Origin: Flavobacteriales bacterium UBA2798
GTDB lineage: Bacteria > Bacteroidota > Bacteroidia > Flavobacteriales_D > UBA2798
Assembly (NCBI GenBank): GCA_002351955.1
Contig: DEHO01000014.1
Location: forward strand, 26,017-46,560
Direction: 5' to 3'
Length of the DNA stretch: 20,544 bases
A program made the translations under genes and the position numbers. Shown one piece after another: positions 8,717-16,152 of the stretch; the first letter of the stretch is position 1; every line of letters starts with the position of its first letter. Under the pieces are notes generated by a model, which saw only the letters and a program-made list of their open reading frames with translations, had not been told where the DNA came from and did not search any database.

Positions 8717-8964
8717 GTTCGTGGATAGAAGAAGAGGGTAGGTTGGTAAAAGAGTATTCTTTTTCGACTTATCCTGCAGCTACTGCATTCATTTTACAAT
8801 TGGCCTTTTTGGCTGAGCAACAGAGCCACCATCCTTCCATTTATTGGGATTACCTGAAGGTGAAAGTCCTTTTGTGTACCCATGATCATTCTGGTTCTAT
8901 TACAGAAATGGATCATCGTTTTGCTGCTTCGGTTGATGCTTTGCCGGAGAAAAACACACAGTAA
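8713..8964 (+). CDS. Pterin-4a-carbinolamine dehydratase (PCD/DCoH family)
   Basis: 83 residues, a compact version of a family usually near 95-115. The active-site signature [EDKH]-x3-HH-[PCS]-x5-[YWF]-x9-[HW]-x8-15-D is complete: Glu35, His39, His40, Pro41, Tyr47, His57 and Asp67 (EQQSHHP...DY...THDHS...EMD). Family enzymes dehydrate 4a-hydroxytetrahydrobiopterin to the quinonoid dihydropterin after aromatic amino-acid hydroxylation, in the cytoplasm. The ATG at 8713 overlaps the stop of the T9SS cargo gene (ATGA), so translation is probably coupled, though no functional link is evident. No phenylalanine hydroxylase gene is present in the window, so the physiological partner is not shown. 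Short PCD versions that start close to the first strand are usual in Bacteroidota. Confidence 0.9.
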   Translation: MSSWIEEEGRLVKEYSFSTYPAATAFILQLAFLAEQQSHHPSIYWDYLKVKVLLCTHDHSGSITEMDHRFAASVDALPEKNTQ

Positions 8965-8996
8965 TTTGGCTTTGTCAGTTTTTTCGTTTATGTTTG
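8965..8996 (+). promoter_or_regulatory. Bacteroidota-type promoter of the XRE/S24 regulator gene
   Basis: TTTG (8965-8968), a 20-nt spacer, then TATGTTTG (8989-8996), an exact match to the -33 TTTG / -7 TAnnTTTG consensus at allowed spacing. Transcription would start near 9001-9004, giving a leader of about 25 nt before the ATG at 9028. This is the only complete consensus promoter found in the window and indicates that the regulator is transcribed separately from the PCD gene that ends at 8964. Confidence 0.55.
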
Positions 8997-9027
8997 ATGA
9001 GATTTCTGTCAATTAATCCGTTTTACT

Positions 9028-9834
9028 ATGTTTTTTGCACCCAATCTAAAGCTTTTGCGTTTGCGAAAGGATCTTTCTCAGGAGGAGCTTTCAGGCATGC
9101 TTGAAGTTACCCGATCCTCATTAAGTGGTTACGAGAACGGTACCGCCGAGCCAAATTTTGCAACCCTGATCCGGATCTCCAATTTTTTTAAGGTTAGCAT
9201 TGATAAGTTGCTCAAGCTTGAATTGTCAAGTTTATCTGATCCCCAGCTTTCGGAGATTGAAAGTGGTTATGATATTGATTTGGGTGGGAATAAATTGCGT
9301 GTGTTGGCTACAACTTTGGATGCTGATGGTAACGAAAACATTGAGCTTGTCCCCGAAAAAGCGAGGGCTGGGTATATGGCAGGATATGCAGATCCTGATT
9401 TCATTAAGGTCCTGCCTACGTTTAGTCTACCGTTTTTGTCACGTGATAAGAAGTACCGCACATTTACCATATCCGGAGATTCAATGCCGCCTGTTCCTTC
9501 CGGATCGTTTGTTACAGGTGAGTATGTACAGAACTGGAATACTTTAAAAAGTGGTTATCCTTATATTCTGGTTACCAAAGACGATGGTATTGTTTTTAAG
9601 ATTGTATACAACAAGATCAAGGAAAATAAATCACTGCAATTGGTCTCTACTAATCCCTTATACGATCCTTATGAGGTGGATGTAAGAGATGTACTGGAGG
9701 TTTGGAAGTTTGTGAATTTTATCTCCAACGAATTGCCTGATCCCGGTGCAGAGCGCGACGATCTTTCTTCTGTGGTATTGAATCTCCAAAAAGAAATCCG
9801 ACAAATAAAAAATGTCTTGCGTGAGAAGAAATAA
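9028..9834 (+). CDS. XRE-family repressor with S24 (LexA/CI-like) peptidase domain
   Basis: 268 residues. HTH_3/XRE domain at about 6-62 (LRLRKDLSQEELSGMLEVTR, then SSLSGYENGTAEP). S24 domain at about 105-230, with the Ser152 nucleophile in ISGDSMPPVPSG and the Lys191 general base in GIVFKIVY. A possible Ala114-Gly115 self-cleavage bond lies in KARAGYMAGY. The C-terminus (about 244-268) is a short charged coiled-coil. By analogy with LexA and CI it would bind operators as a dimer and be inactivated by RecA-stimulated or other stress-induced self-cleavage. Such chromosomal XRE-S24 proteins are common in Bacteroidota and their targets are mostly unknown. No phage genes flank it, so I do not call it a prophage repressor. 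The start is supported by the promoter 32 nt upstream and by the immediate start of the HTH. Confidence 0.9.
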   Translation: MFFAPNLKLLRLRKDLSQEELSGMLEVTRSSLSGYENGTAEPNFATLIRISNFFKVSIDKLLKLELSSLSDPQLSEIESGYDIDLGGNKLRVLATTLDADGNENIELVPEKARAGYMAGYADPDFIKVLPTFSLPFLSRDKKYRTFTISGDSMPPVPSGSFVTGEYVQNWNTLKSGYPYILVTKDDGIVFKIVYNKIKENKSLQLVSTNPLYDPYEVDVRDVLEVWKFVNFISNELPDPGAERDDLSSVVLNLQKEIRQIKNVLREKK

Positions 9835-9875
9835 TCCTCGCAATCGTTAAATTTTTGTTTGAGCGAATTACCTAA

Positions 9876-9890
9876 AATCAGTTGCTGATT
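9876..9890. repeat. Inverted repeat downstream of the XRE/S24 gene
   Basis: AATCAG-TTG-CTGATT, a 6-bp perfect stem with a 3-nt loop, 42 bp after the regulator stop and 30 bp before the pseudouridine synthase. It is not followed by a T-run, so termination is uncertain; an operator for the neighbouring regulator is possible but unsupported. Confidence 0.3.
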
Positions 9891-9905
9891 AAAAGCTGTG
9901 GTTTA

Positions 9906-9918
9906 TTTGTATTTTCAC
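9906..9918 (+). promoter_or_regulatory. TTTGTATTTTCAC element before the pseudouridine synthase gene
   Basis: The same 13-nt string occurs at 17151-17163 upstream of the MFS gene. It contains TATTTTCA, two mismatches from the -7 consensus TAnnTTTG. It ends one base before the ATG at 9920. If it is the -7 region, transcription would begin inside that codon region, which favours the second ATG (9938) as the translational start. Confidence 0.35.
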
Positions 9919-9919
9919 C

Positions 9920-10825
9920 ATGGTAAATCTGTTTTCTATGCAATCCGGTGGTATACGGTTAAACAAATACATCAGTGAAAGCGGCTTGTGTTCAAGGCGT
10001 GAGGCAGATCGGTTCATTGAGCAGGGAAATGTATTCATCAACGGACGCAGAGCGAAAATAGGCGACCAGGTAAAGGCCGGTGACCGTGTTCGTGTTAACG
10101 GACATGAATTAGAGCCGAGGGAAAAGGAGAATCTGGTATTTATCGCATTGAATAAACCTGTTGGTGTTACTTCTACCACAGAAGAAGGAGTGCGCGATAA
10201 TATTGTTCAGTTTGTAAATCATACTCAGCGGATTTTTCCAATCGGACGTTTGGATAAGGATTCACAGGGACTCATTTTTCTGACGAACAACGGTGATCTG
10301 GTCAACAAAATATTGCGCGCCGGAAACCAGCATGAAAAGGAATATGTGGTTACGGTGAATAAACCGCTCACAGATGCAGTAATTCAAGGAATGGCGAACG
10401 GTGTTCCAATGCTGGGCGTAACAACAAAAAAATGTAAGATCGTACAGGAAGCGGCCACGGTGTTTCGGATCGTTCTGGTACAAGGATTGAACAGGCAGAT
10501 TCGTCGCATGTGTGAGCATTTTGGTTATGATGTCATTAAACTTGAACGTGTTCGTATAATGAACATTCCATTAAAAGGACTCGCTCCCGGAGATTGGCGA
10601 GAGTTAACGAGTCAGGAAATGGAATCTTTGATGAGTATGATCAAAGATTCGAGTTCAGAAACTCAGGTAAAACCAAAACAGAACCAACCTGGAAAGAAAA
10701 AACCGAATACAGGGAATTCCGGAAAAGCACCGTTCAAAGGGAAAAGAAATAATTCTCAAGGTTCCCATTTCGGTGAGCGGCGTTCGAAGAATTCCGGCAA
10801 ACAGAATGGGAAAAAGAGGAGGTAA
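9920..10825 (+). CDS. rluF: 23S rRNA pseudouridine synthase, RluF type
   Basis: 301 residues. An S4 RNA-binding domain (about 12-65, RLNKYISESGLCSRREADRF) is followed by the RsuA/RluB-family catalytic domain (about 72-235), with catalytic Asp112 in FPIGRLDKDSQGLIF. It aligns closely with E. coli RluF as I remember it (for example NKILRAGNxHEKEY, LVQGLNRQIRRMCEHFGY and RIMNI), so it probably isomerises the RluF uridine(s) of 23S rRNA near U2604. The C-terminal tail (about 245-301) is a disordered Lys/Arg/Gly/Asn-rich extension, as in other RluF proteins, and probably binds RNA. Two starts are possible: 9920 or 9938 (MQSGGIRLNKY). The second gives a pre-S4 segment of the same size as E. coli RluF and fits the promoter-like element better. 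The gene is convergent with the next one, with a 26-bp gap. Confidence 0.92.
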   Translation: MVNLFSMQSGGIRLNKYISESGLCSRREADRFIEQGNVFINGRRAKIGDQVKAGDRVRVNGHELEPREKENLVFIALNKPVGVTSTTEEGVRDNIVQFVNHTQRIFPIGRLDKDSQGLIFLTNNGDLVNKILRAGNQHEKEYVVTVNKPLTDAVIQGMANGVPMLGVTTKKCKIVQEAATVFRIVLVQGLNRQIRRMCEHFGYDVIKLERVRIMNIPLKGLAPGDWRELTSQEMESLMSMIKDSSSETQVKPKQNQPGKKKPNTGNSGKAPFKGKRNNSQGSHFGERRSKNSGKQNGKKRR

Positions 10826-10851
10826 ATCTCAATCCCAAATCAAATCATAAT

Positions 10852-12432
10852 TTATTTTCGATTGTAAAATTTCATACCCAACAACAAATGATGTTGTTTA
10901 AGGTGTCCTTCTGTTACAACAAAAACTTTTCCGGTAGTGTCACTGTATAGGATTTCCGGATTCAGAGTTAGTGGTACAGTTCCTTGGTGCATTCCTGTTA
11001 ACGGTGTGATTTGTATTTGACCATTTGGAAATACACGTGCCCAATTAGTTCCGTAGCCTGTCGACTCACCAAATTCATCTGCTTTTTTCTTTTTTCCTGT
11101 TTTCGTTAGCTGATCATCGAAAATCACTTTGTTAAACAAGATGTTTAAGGTGTCATTGTACAAAAAGTAATTGTAACTACTCCATTTTCCATCATCACCC
11201 CAGGTCTCTTGTTTTTTGCGGATGGATTTCCCCCATTTGATATTTCCCTGTTCGTCGTAGTTTAAAATGAGAAGATCTTCGTAAGTATATCTTTCTGCAG
11301 TTTTTTCTGTGACCTGCTGCGTTTTTTCTGCAATGAGGTACATGCCTCCGTTTTCCTGCGCAATGAGGTGGTGCAAATTAAATCCAAACAGTGCAGTGCC
11401 TGATTTGCTTGCATCCTTTTTTGCCATGAATAATGTAAGAATTTCACTATTCAATGATTCATTGTGTTTCACTGCAACTCCAGTTTTAGAGTCGAAAGCA
11501 AAATAAAAAGAGCCTTCATAGGAGTCATATCCCTGAGTAGAATAAAATCCGGCTACACCTAGATTGCCGTTTTGTAACAATGCTGCACGTATGTCTGAAA
11601 TGAAAATATTTCCTAGTTGAAGTGGTTTTTCACTGATAATTGTTCCCTTTGCTTCTGCCGCAAGAATATAATACTTGAACGTTTCTTTATCACGATCCTT
11701 TTTAATGAGATACAGATCGCCTTTGTTGTTTACAAATGGAATATTTACAGTTTGATTTTTGCTGAGAATGGAAAAGGCGTGTGTCTTGGTCCAAACCTGA
11801 TTGAGGTCGGTGTCATACCGGTGCAATGCAATGGTTTCGTTTTTTGCCTTGTCGTAAATGTTTTCCCGTAATACAACCAAGAATTGGTGGTCGGGTGAAA
11901 CGTTTACACGGAACCGGCCGGTATTACCTGCGTTGTAAGCCGGTAATCGGTCAATTTCTTTTCGTTCGTCTTCCAGAATTCCTTTTTCTGTAACCGGATA
12001 AGCAAATAAAATAGTTGCTTTTTCAGATGCAGAGAATTTTGAAACCAGCAGGTAGGTGACATCTCCCAGGCTTACAACTTCAACAAAGGAAAGACGATCA
12101 CTTTCCGGTATCGTAAATTTGTGGGTGCTGAATTCTGCACGGTTGTTTTCATGATCAAAAACTTCAACAGTATAACGGGTAGCATCGCCTTTGTAATTTG
12201 ATCGGACAACCAGCTTGTAGTTTTTCCATTCGGAAATTGAGCATAGGTTTAAATCCGATTGTGTGGATGAAATGATCCTTCCTCTGGAATATTCAGGTGT
12301 AGTAAGGGGCTGGGCAACGAGAAAAAGAGGTGTTGTATGAAGTGCAAAAAGTAGTAATAGTGTTCTCATAGCACAATGGAGATAATGGTGTGTTCTGTTG
12401 TTTTTGGTTGCAAGAACGATGCCGTTTTTCAT
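10852..12432 (-). CDS. Exported protein of unknown function, probable propeller fold
   Basis: 526 residues from the ATG at 12432, which overlaps the stop of the upstream gene as ATGA. An internal ATG at 12369 (residue 22) begins a much better signal peptide (MRTLLLLFALHTTPLFLVAQP), so the mature protein probably derives from that form (505 residues). I recognise no named family. Blade-like sequences recur: LHRYDTDLNQVWTKT, LILNYDEQGNIKWGKS, FAYPVTEKGIL and ARVFPNGQIQI. Their D-x(2-3)-(N/G)-x-x-W endings suggest a beta-propeller of PQQ or WD type. There are no transmembrane segments after the signal and no clear catalytic motif. As the third gene of the PorP/SprF operon it is probably an envelope protein acting with its two upstream neighbours, but that rests on position only. 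Confidence 0.8.
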   Translation of the reverse strand: MKNGIVLATKNNRTHHYLHCAMRTLLLLFALHTTPLFLVAQPLTTPEYSRGRIISSTQSDLNLCSISEWKNYKLVVRSNYKGDATRYTVEVFDHENNRAEFSTHKFTIPESDRLSFVEVVSLGDVTYLLVSKFSASEKATILFAYPVTEKGILEDERKEIDRLPAYNAGNTGRFRVNVSPDHQFLVVLRENIYDKAKNETIALHRYDTDLNQVWTKTHAFSILSKNQTVNIPFVNNKGDLYLIKKDRDKETFKYYILAAEAKGTIISEKPLQLGNIFISDIRAALLQNGNLGVAGFYSTQGYDSYEGSFYFAFDSKTGVAVKHNESLNSEILTLFMAKKDASKSGTALFGFNLHHLIAQENGGMYLIAEKTQQVTEKTAERYTYEDLLILNYDEQGNIKWGKSIRKKQETWGDDGKWSSYNYFLYNDTLNILFNKVIFDDQLTKTGKKKKADEFGESTGYGTNWARVFPNGQIQITPLTGMHQGTVPLTLNPEILYSDTTGKVFVVTEGHLKQHHLLLGMKFYNRK

Positions 12433-14681
12433 TGCGACATCAATTCAGCGGTAACTACCAGTCTTTTGTTTGCAGGAAAACCATTGGTGACCAGTGTTAC
12501 GGATCGTACATTTTTACCGGTGTATCCGGTGGTATTAAAAGTCACCACTATTTCGGCGGATCCTCCGGGTGGAATGGGTTCCCGGGTATATTCTACAGAA
12601 ATACAATCGCAACCGATCATAATGTTTTCAATTTTTAGCTCTCCTTTTCCGGTATTCTTAACTGTAAATGTTGTTTTAAGTGTTGAGCCGGATTTTGCAG
12701 CACCGAAATCATGCGATTCTTTATTAACCCTCATTTCGCCCTGAATGCTGTCTTTGTTTGCACGTTGAACAGTTTGCACTTCAATTTTACGTTCTAAAGC
12801 GGCAGATCTGCTGTAAACTGAGTTTCTGGTGTCGTGAAAATTATCGCTCACAACATTGCTCGCTGAATATTCCCCAAATGGAATTTTTACAAAAAACAAC
12901 TGACCGCCGTTTGGTGCTGTTCCTTCGAGATAGGGAATGAAAACACCGCCTTCGTATTCGCGTAAAAAATTGATCAGACTCTGAATTCTTCTTTTGGTGA
13001 GGTGCACATTGTAATCTGTTTTTGCAAGTGGTGATGCAAATCCTTTTATGGAAAGTTCAATCTTTTGTCCTTTTTCCAATTCGGCTAATAGCAAACGGGT
13101 AAAAATTGCAAGATCACTCACTCCCTTATCAACATAATCAATGAAAAAATTCTCAATATCATCCTGTGCCTTAATCGCTTTGTCAGCAGCAAGTCCTTTT
13201 GAGTATTCTTCCTTGTATTTATCGATCATGGCCGTGTACGCGTTGTACGTAGTCATGTAATTCAACTTTGTTGTAGTGTCATTGCTGCGTGGATTCGGTT
13301 CATCGTTGTGAAAATATAATGTTACTGGCAGGTATTTGTTCAGGTCTTCCAGTGATTTGTATGGTATTGTGTCTTGGGGAATTTCCTTGCGCGGAAACTC
13401 GACCAGGTAAATGTCATTGCAGCAGGTTGGACTTTTTACAAATAAGCTTCCCTTACGATTCGATGTTAAGAAACCGACGTATTCAGAAGGATAAACGGAA
13501 TAGTACATGTCGTTCCATTGAGTGTTTAAAGGAAATCCAAGGTTTTGTGATGCACCAAATTTTTCAGGTGTTCCGTTGGATCTGAAAATATCAAAGCCTC
13601 CAAATCCATCGTGCCAGGTAGATGAAAAATATAAAGCGCCTTCTTCACTATCGTAAAAGGGCGTGATTTCATCGTCAATACTATTTACAGTTTTTCCTGC
13701 ATTGCGCGGTTTGGTATGGTCGCCCTTTGCAGTGATTTCGCTCGACCAGATGTCAAGTTTTCCTTCTCCGTTTGGCATGTTGCTAACGAAAAACAAAATA
13801 TCGCGCTCACCAATTTTTGCAATCATGGGTTGCGTTGAGGTGTAGCCCTCTTTGTTTACACCGCCATTGGCTTCTTTTGGAGTTCCATATTTTCCATTGC
13901 GAATTTCGCTGTACATGATCGTGCATTCGGTACCAATACAACGGGTAAAATAAAACCGTGAACCATCTGAACTGTAACAGCCATTTGCGTTGTGCGAAAG
14001 GATGGAATTGATTGTAGTGTCAAGCGCCTGACTTGTACTAAAGACAGAACCTTGTCGGGGATTTTTGTAGACTTTAATTTTGTAATGGGGATCGTGAATC
14101 TCCAGATCTCCTTTTACATTATCGGCCCGAAGCGATGCATAATACAATACGGAATCAACCCACGAACTTCCAAATTCCGAATCGGTGGTATTGACCTTTT
14201 CTCCTGCATTGTAAATTTTAAAGCCACTGGTGTCCTTTTTATTGGCTTTCATAGCAAAAGAGCATGACTGCATCTCCTGTTTTGATTTTAGGTATTCAAA
14301 CGATTTCTTATTGCGCGAAAATTGCTTGTTTACCATTTTGAAATTTTTCTGCGCTTCCTTGTATTTGCCATTGTATTTCTGCATGCTGGCAAGGTAGTAG
14401 AGGCTTAAAGGAAAGATTTTGGTTTCTTCGCGATAATGAACCTTTGAATAGGCAGCTTCTGCTTTTTCATAATCGTTATACAGTCGCAAGCATTCTGCAT
14501 AACGCCACAATACGTTGATGTCGAGACTGTCGATGTCCAGTGCCTTTTTATAATAAAGCGACGCACTGTAGTAATCGCCGGCATCCCAATTTTTATCAGC
14601 GAACTTTACGTACTGTTTATAGGTTTGCGCTCCTGCAGAGAAGGTTACACACAAGCAGAGTGTAAGGAGTAGAATCCGCAT
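12429..14681 (-). CDS. PorE-like TPR-propeller-OmpA protein with C-terminal DUF1573 domain
   Basis: 750 residues. Signal peptide 1-19 (LCLCVTFSAGAQ). TPR repeats at about 20-135 (YVKFADKNWDAGDYYSASLY, AECLRLYNDYEKAEAAYS). A PD40/WD40-like propeller at about 155-430 (GEGKLDIWSSE, GFGGFDIFRS, TCCNDIYLVEF). An OmpA-like region at about 450-636, with a long helical insert and the peptidoglycan-binding helix NVHLTKRRIQSLINFL. A DUF1573/HYDIN-like Ig domain closes the protein at about 648-748 (HDFGAAKSGS...FTVKNTGKGELKI, then GCDC with Cys691 and Cys693, PIPPGGSAEI). In T9SS the related PorE links the outer-membrane complex to peptidoglycan. This is a PorE-like paralogue rather than certainly PorE, because the usual carboxypeptidase-regulatory domain is not evident and DUF1573 has been added. 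It starts 1 nt after the PorP/SprF stop and overlaps the downstream gene by ATGA. Confidence 0.88.
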   Translation of the reverse strand: MRILLLTLCLCVTFSAGAQTYKQYVKFADKNWDAGDYYSASLYYKKALDIDSLDINVLWRYAECLRLYNDYEKAEAAYSKVHYREETKIFPLSLYYLASMQKYNGKYKEAQKNFKMVNKQFSRNKKSFEYLKSKQEMQSCSFAMKANKKDTSGFKIYNAGEKVNTTDSEFGSSWVDSVLYYASLRADNVKGDLEIHDPHYKIKVYKNPRQGSVFSTSQALDTTINSILSHNANGCYSSDGSRFYFTRCIGTECTIMYSEIRNGKYGTPKEANGGVNKEGYTSTQPMIAKIGERDILFFVSNMPNGEGKLDIWSSEITAKGDHTKPRNAGKTVNSIDDEITPFYDSEEGALYFSSTWHDGFGGFDIFRSNGTPEKFGASQNLGFPLNTQWNDMYYSVYPSEYVGFLTSNRKGSLFVKSPTCCNDIYLVEFPRKEIPQDTIPYKSLEDLNKYLPVTLYFHNDEPNPRSNDTTTKLNYMTTYNAYTAMIDKYKEEYSKGLAADKAIKAQDDIENFFIDYVDKGVSDLAIFTRLLLAELEKGQKIELSIKGFASPLAKTDYNVHLTKRRIQSLINFLREYEGGVFIPYLEGTAPNGGQLFFVKIPFGEYSASNVVSDNFHDTRNSVYSRSAALERKIEVQTVQRANKDSIQGEMRVNKESHDFGAAKSGSTLKTTFTVKNTGKGELKIENIMIGCDCISVEYTREPIPPGGSAEIVVTFNTTGYTGKNVRSVTLVTNGFPANKRLVVTAELMSQ

Positions 14682-14682
14682 A

Positions 14683-15696
14683 TCAGATGTAGTTCGGACA
14701 GATCCTGCGTTGGATCATTTTTGGTTTGTAAACATTCAAAATGCGGATAACCGCAAATTCAATTCCACCGCGGTATCTACTCGCAGGATTAAGATCGGAG
14801 ATGTTGATGTCGTAGCTGATTCCTGCAACCCAATCATCGTAGTCAATACCAACACTAAGGTAGCCTGCATCTTTTGCACGGTAGAATAATCCGGCTCTTA
14901 CAGCGCGATAAACGCCTTTTTCATTTACAAGGATGTAGCGTACTTGCGATCCAATTAGAATTTCCTGGTAAGTGCCTTGGAATTGTGCCAAAACAGACGG
15001 TACAATTTCAATTTCGTCGTTGATGGCATAGTTGAATGTTGCATGCACATTAAATCTTCTGTCGAGTTTAATTGTGGTTACATCAAAATAACTTTGCTTG
15101 GGTTTGGTGATATTGCCAAGCGAAATCCCTCCACTGATAAAATTCCTTTTCCCAAGCTTTTTATAAAAAGCTGTTCCTAATTGAAGATTCAGGTAGGCTC
15201 TGCTTTCGCGTTGAAAATTTTCTCCGTTTCCAAGTGAAGCATCATAAGCTATGCCGTTGTACTGATTGTCGAAATAAAGCGCGCTGTAGCTCAAATTACG
15301 ACTGGTAATTCCTGTTACAGCTCCAACAGATATTCTTAATGTGCTGTCGCCGCCCGGATGAAAACCATAGGAGCCTGCCAGGTCGAATTGAAAGGTGCGA
15401 AAACGCGAATCTCCTGCAATGTCGTGATTGATCCTTATGCCGGCGCCCAATCCTTTTTTCTCTAAAAAATTATTTGCGTCAGCAGAAAGTGAAAAGGTGG
15501 AGTAAGGTACAGTAACACTTCTCCATTGGTTGCGAAAATTACCGGCGAATCGGTAGGTGCCATCAAACAGACCTGTATTACCGGGATTTAGATTTATTGG
15601 CGATAAATCAAACTGCGAAAAATGAATGTCCTGAGCCTTGCCATTGGTGAATGGAAGTACAAGCAGAAAAAACAGGATATGTGCCTTTGGGAACAT
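14683..15696 (-). CDS. PorP/SprF-family type IX secretion outer-membrane protein
   Basis: 337 residues. Signal peptide about 1-21 (ILFFLLVLPFTNGKAQ). The mature start QDIHFSQFDLSPINLNPGNTG is typical of the PorP/SprF family, as are alternating beta-strands throughout (YRFAGNFRNQWRSV, KGLGAGIRINHDIAGDS, YLSVGIDYDDWVAGISYD) and the C-terminal ending RRICPNYI. Family members form outer-membrane beta-barrels. PorP is a core T9SS subunit, while SprF-type members pair with particular type B cargo such as SprB. Here the partner one nucleotide downstream is the TPR-propeller-OmpA protein, which resembles the PorP-PorE arrangement more than the SprF-SprB one. No PorK, PorL, PorM or PorN genes follow, so this is probably an accessory PorP-like pair rather than the core T9SS locus. 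Confidence 0.92.
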   Translation of the reverse strand: MFPKAHILFFLLVLPFTNGKAQDIHFSQFDLSPINLNPGNTGLFDGTYRFAGNFRNQWRSVTVPYSTFSLSADANNFLEKKGLGAGIRINHDIAGDSRFRTFQFDLAGSYGFHPGGDSTLRISVGAVTGITSRNLSYSALYFDNQYNGIAYDASLGNGENFQRESRAYLNLQLGTAFYKKLGKRNFISGGISLGNITKPKQSYFDVTTIKLDRRFNVHATFNYAINDEIEIVPSVLAQFQGTYQEILIGSQVRYILVNEKGVYRAVRAGLFYRAKDAGYLSVGIDYDDWVAGISYDINISDLNPASRYRGGIEFAVIRILNVYKPKMIQRRICPNYI

Positions 15697-15700
15697 ATCC

Positions 15701-15731
15701 TAAAAATAGCAAAAAGTTCGATTCAGCGCAA
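15701..15731 (-). promoter_or_regulatory. Candidate promoter of the PorP/SprF operon
   Basis: On the minus strand TTG (15731-15729), a 20-nt spacer, then TATTTTTA (15708-15701), one mismatch from TAnnTTTG. The -7 element ends 4 nt before the ATG at 15696, so the transcript would be leaderless or nearly so. It lies in the 39-bp gap after the small gene at 15736. Confidence 0.4.
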
Positions 15732-15735
15732 GTGC

Positions 15736-16005
15736 TTACACAAGCGCGTTGAGCCTGTCTATATACTCCAGAGTGTTGTTTTCCAGGTCGGTATAAATAG
15801 CCTTGTAAACAGCACCGGGATTCTCAGCCTTTCTTGCCTGACCAAAACGGAGCATTAAATCGTTGCGTAATTCAATGGCATCATTCAATAAGGGACGGAT
15901 TTTTTCTTCGCCTGCCTTTTGAAGTTCGATTAGTGTAAGACAATCGTCAATCACATCATAACAGAATGAATTGATCAGTTGTTTAAGGTCTTTACGCGAT
16001 GCCAT
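15736..16005 (-). CDS. Small conserved helical protein of unknown function
   Basis: 89 residues from the ATG at 16005 (MASRKDLKQLINSFCYDV). An in-frame TTG at 16023 is possible but lies inside the TATCTTTG promoter-like element, so ATG is preferred. No signal peptide. The sequence is helical and charged (DCLTLIELQKAGEEKIRPLL, ELRNDLMLRFGQ, then KAIYTDLENNTLEYIDRLNAL) and looks like a small cytoplasmic helical bundle. I associate the opening SRKDLK followed by an ELRNDL-like segment with a small uncharacterised protein family widespread in Bacteroidota, but I cannot name a function. It lies upstream of the PorP/SprF operon on the same strand with a 39-bp gap that contains a separate promoter candidate. 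Confidence 0.8.
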   Translation of the reverse strand: MASRKDLKQLINSFCYDVIDDCLTLIELQKAGEEKIRPLLNDAIELRNDLMLRFGQARKAENPGAVYKAIYTDLENNTLEYIDRLNALV

Positions 16006-16020
16006 ATAATTAGTTTGAGA

Positions 16021-16028
16021 CAAAGATA
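16021..16028 (-). promoter_or_regulatory. -7 element TATCTTTG of the small helical protein gene
   Basis: Minus strand TATCTTTG exactly matches TAnnTTTG and ends 15 nt before the ATG at 16005. A TTTG lies only 2 nt upstream of it; no TTG lies at the expected 17-23 nt distance, so the -33 part is absent or weak. Confidence 0.4.
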
Positions 16029-16152
16029 GTCAAATGATTTATATATGTTCTTTCTCTGATTCGCTTCCTGAAATGAAGGGAGAATCTTTATAAAATGAAA
16101 ACAGCACTTTTTTTCTATTAAAAAATAATGTGTGCTTTCAATCCAGAAAGTA

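Noticed and set aside
9028..9834. Prophage or mobile-element repressor interpretation of the XRE-S24 gene
   Set aside because: No integrase, phage structural genes, att repeats or composition change flank it in the window.
16006..16023. TTG start at 16023 for the small helical protein
   Set aside because: That codon is part of the TATCTTTG promoter-like element, and an ATG in the same frame follows at 16005.
16029..16152. Possible terminator with GAAAGCAC...GTGCTGTTTTC arms after the small Cys-protein gene (minus strand)
   Set aside because: Only about 5-8 interrupted pairs around a long AT-rich loop; too weak to call. Nothing else was recognised in this 124-bp gap.
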